Positions 6,643 to 7,748 of a stretch of 7,748 nt of DNA are shown in pieces; position 1 is the first letter of the stretch, and each line of letters begins with the position of its first letter. The translations under genes and the position numbers were made by a program. Origin of the DNA: Betaproteobacteria bacterium (lineage in GTDB: Bacteria; Pseudomonadota; Gammaproteobacteria; Burkholderiales; SG8-39). Location of the stretch: the NCBI GenBank assembly GCA_029858545.1, contig JAOUFA010000166.1:1-7748 (forward strand), read 5' to 3'. Below the pieces are notes generated by a model. That model was not told where the DNA came from. It saw nothing but the letters and a program-made list of their open reading frames with translations, and searched no databases.

Positions 6643-6791
6643 GCGGGCGGTGCGCGATGGCGGGAGGGAGGTGGGGAATTATAGCCTTGCGGCCCTTCGC
6701 ACCCCGCCACGCCGCGGATTGCCCGAGCCCGCCCGTCGGCAGGTGGCAAGCGGGTCGGTTCGCGCGGCGTCCGGGGTCGGCGCCCTTCGCG
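6643..6791. other. msbA-leuS intergenic region
   Basis: This 149-bp gap holds the leuS -10 box and a short C-rich leader (about 29 nt) without a Shine-Dalgarno sequence. I found no T-tailed hairpin after msbA, so there is no visible intrinsic terminator and read-through from msbA into leuS is possible. GCGAAGGGC occurs twice on the minus strand, just after the msbA stop and about 90 nt further on. I attach no function to it. Confidence 0.55.
6678..6683 (-). promoter_or_regulatory. Consensus -10 box, likely leuS promoter
   Basis: The minus strand reads a perfect TATAAT, an AT-rich hexamer standing out in a strongly GC-rich gap, 35 nt before the leuS ATG. Transcription would start near 6671-6672, giving a leader of about 29 nt. 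No convincing -35 (TTGACA-like) is present at 16-18 bp, nor a TGn extension, so strength or activator dependence is uncertain. Confidence 0.5.
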
Positions 6792-7748
6792 CTACGCCCC
6801 GCGTTCCGCGTATTGCGTGCGATACAACCTCGCGTACACGCCCTCGCGCGCGAGCAGTTCGGCGTGCCGGCCGGCCTCGATGATCCGGCCCTGCTCGAGC
6901 ACCACGATGCGATCGGCATTCTCGATCGTCGACAGGCGGTGCGCGATGACGATCGTGGTGCGCCCGCGCATCAGCACTTCGAGCGCGGTCTGGACCAGAC
7001 GCTCGGACTCGGAGTCGAGCGCCGAAGTCGCCTCGTCGAGGATCAGCACCGGCGTGTTCTTCAGCAGTGCGCGCGCGATCGCCAGTCGCTGGCGCTGGCC
7101 GCCGGAGAGACGCGCGCCGCTTTCGCCGATCTCGGTGTCGAGGCCCTGCGGCATCGCGCGGATGAAGTCCATCGCCTGCGCCGCCTCCGCCGCGGCGACG
7201 ATCTCCTGCTCGCTCGCGCCGCCCATCCTGCCGTAGGCGATATTGGCGCGGATGGTGTCGTTGAACAGCACGACGTCCTGGCTCACCAGCGCGATGTTGG
7301 CGCGCAGGCTCTCGAGGGTGAGGTTCTGAATATCGTGACCGTCGAGCAGGATGCGACCCCCGGTCGGCGCGTAAAAGCGCGGCAGCAGATTCACGAGCGT
7401 GGTCTTGCCGCCGCCCGAGCCGCCCACCAGGGCGATCGTTTCACCCGGCGGGATCGCCAGGCTGATGCCATCGAGCGCAGGCGCCTCGCGGGTCGGATAG
7501 GTGAGACGCACGTCCTCGAAGACGATTTCGCCGCGCGCGCGGCCAAGGACCTGCGTGCCGCGGTCCTCCTCGACCGGCGTGTCGATCATCCCGAACACGC
7601 TCTCGGCCGCGGCAAGCCCGCGCTGCAACTGGGCGTTGACGTCGGTCAGGCGCTTGAGCGGGGAGAGCAGCATCAGCAAAGCGGCCAGAAACGAGGCGAA
7701 TTCGCCGACCGTGGTATGCGACGATGCCGACTGCCCCAGGGCGATGTA
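6792..7748 (-). CDS. msbA: Lipid A export ABC transporter MsbA (C-terminal part, cut by window edge)
   Basis: MsbA is a homodimeric inner-membrane ABC exporter that flips lipid A-core from the inner to the outer leaflet. The visible 318 residues, of a protein usually near 580, begin inside the last transmembrane part. GEFASFLAALLMLLSPLKRL and DVNAQLQRGLAAAESVF are the MsbA-type linker into the ATPase. The complete nucleotide-binding domain follows, numbered from the edge: Walker A GGSGGGKT (109-116), Q-loop SQDVVLF (Gln157), signature LSGGQ (214-218), Walker B VLILDE (234-239) and H-loop His270. The reading frame is open to the window edge, and the TTG at 7679 is an internal Leu codon, not a start. 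With LptE two genes downstream, two LPS-export proteins flank leuS. A related exporter of another substrate cannot be fully excluded without the membrane domain. Confidence 0.88.
   Translation of the reverse strand, partial: YIALGQSASSHTTVGEFASFLAALLMLLSPLKRLTDVNAQLQRGLAAAESVFGMIDTPVEEDRGTQVLGRARGEIVFEDVRLTYPTREAPALDGISLAIPPGETIALVGGSGGGKTTLVNLLPRFYAPTGGRILLDGHDIQNLTLESLRANIALVSQDVVLFNDTIRANIAYGRMGGASEQEIVAAAEAAQAMDFIRAMPQGLDTEIGESGARLSGGQRQRLAIARALLKNTPVLILDEATSALDSESERLVQTALEVLMRGRTTIVIAHRLSTIENADRIVVLEQGRIIEAGRHAELLAREGVYARLYRTQYAERGA

Noticed and set aside
4141..6684. 847-codon plus-strand ORF opposite leuS
   Set aside because: It mirrors leuS codons in the opposite frame, with shadow-type composition and no motif. 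Its length only reflects the scarcity of stops in GC-rich antisense frames.
7677..7679. TTG as a start for a 295-residue ABC ATPase
   Set aside because: The frame stays open to the window edge and the upstream codons encode MsbA-like transmembrane sequence, so this is an internal Leu.

Overview
The window is a compact block of seven genes, all read leftward on the minus strand. It looks like the chromosome of a high-GC betaproteobacterium, or a close gammaproteobacterial relative. The evidence is the order msbA > leuS > lptE > holA > proA > nadD > rsfS, the outer-membrane LPS genes (so Gram-negative), and strong G/C third-position bias. leuS-lptE-holA with nadD and rsfS downstream is a familiar proteobacterial cluster, and proA next to nadD is also known in several lineages. 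I cannot name the genus.

Layout from right to left, in transcription order. The C-terminal 318 residues of the lipid A flippase MsbA end at 6792. A 149-bp gap carries a consensus -10 box (6678-6683). leuS (leucyl-tRNA synthetase) follows and overlaps lptE (LPS-assembly lipoprotein) through a TGATG stop/start. holA (DNA polymerase III delta) begins 14 nt later with GTG. A 130-bp gap precedes proA (gamma-glutamyl phosphate reductase). A 294-bp gap precedes nadD (nicotinate-mononucleotide adenylyltransferase, TTG start). Seventeen nt after nadD, rsfS (ribosomal silencing factor, GTG start) runs off the left edge.

The genes cover housekeeping jobs: LPS export (MsbA at the inner membrane, LptE at the outer membrane), tRNA charging, clamp loading, proline synthesis, NAD synthesis and ribosome silencing. 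They look co-transcribed in sub-blocks rather than linked in one pathway.

The unusual part is the proA-nadD spacer. It is less GC-rich than the genes and holds a diverged long inverted repeat. Its two arms (894-962 and 1024-1092) match at 48 of 69 positions without gaps, around a centre with a tandem octamer. Each arm also has its own small hairpin. Substitutions between the arms are not concentrated at any third codon position, so this looks like a non-coding palindromic repeat element, not a gene. No new multi-gene system is visible. Long plus-strand ORFs opposite proA, holA and leuS are antisense artefacts of GC-rich codon use.
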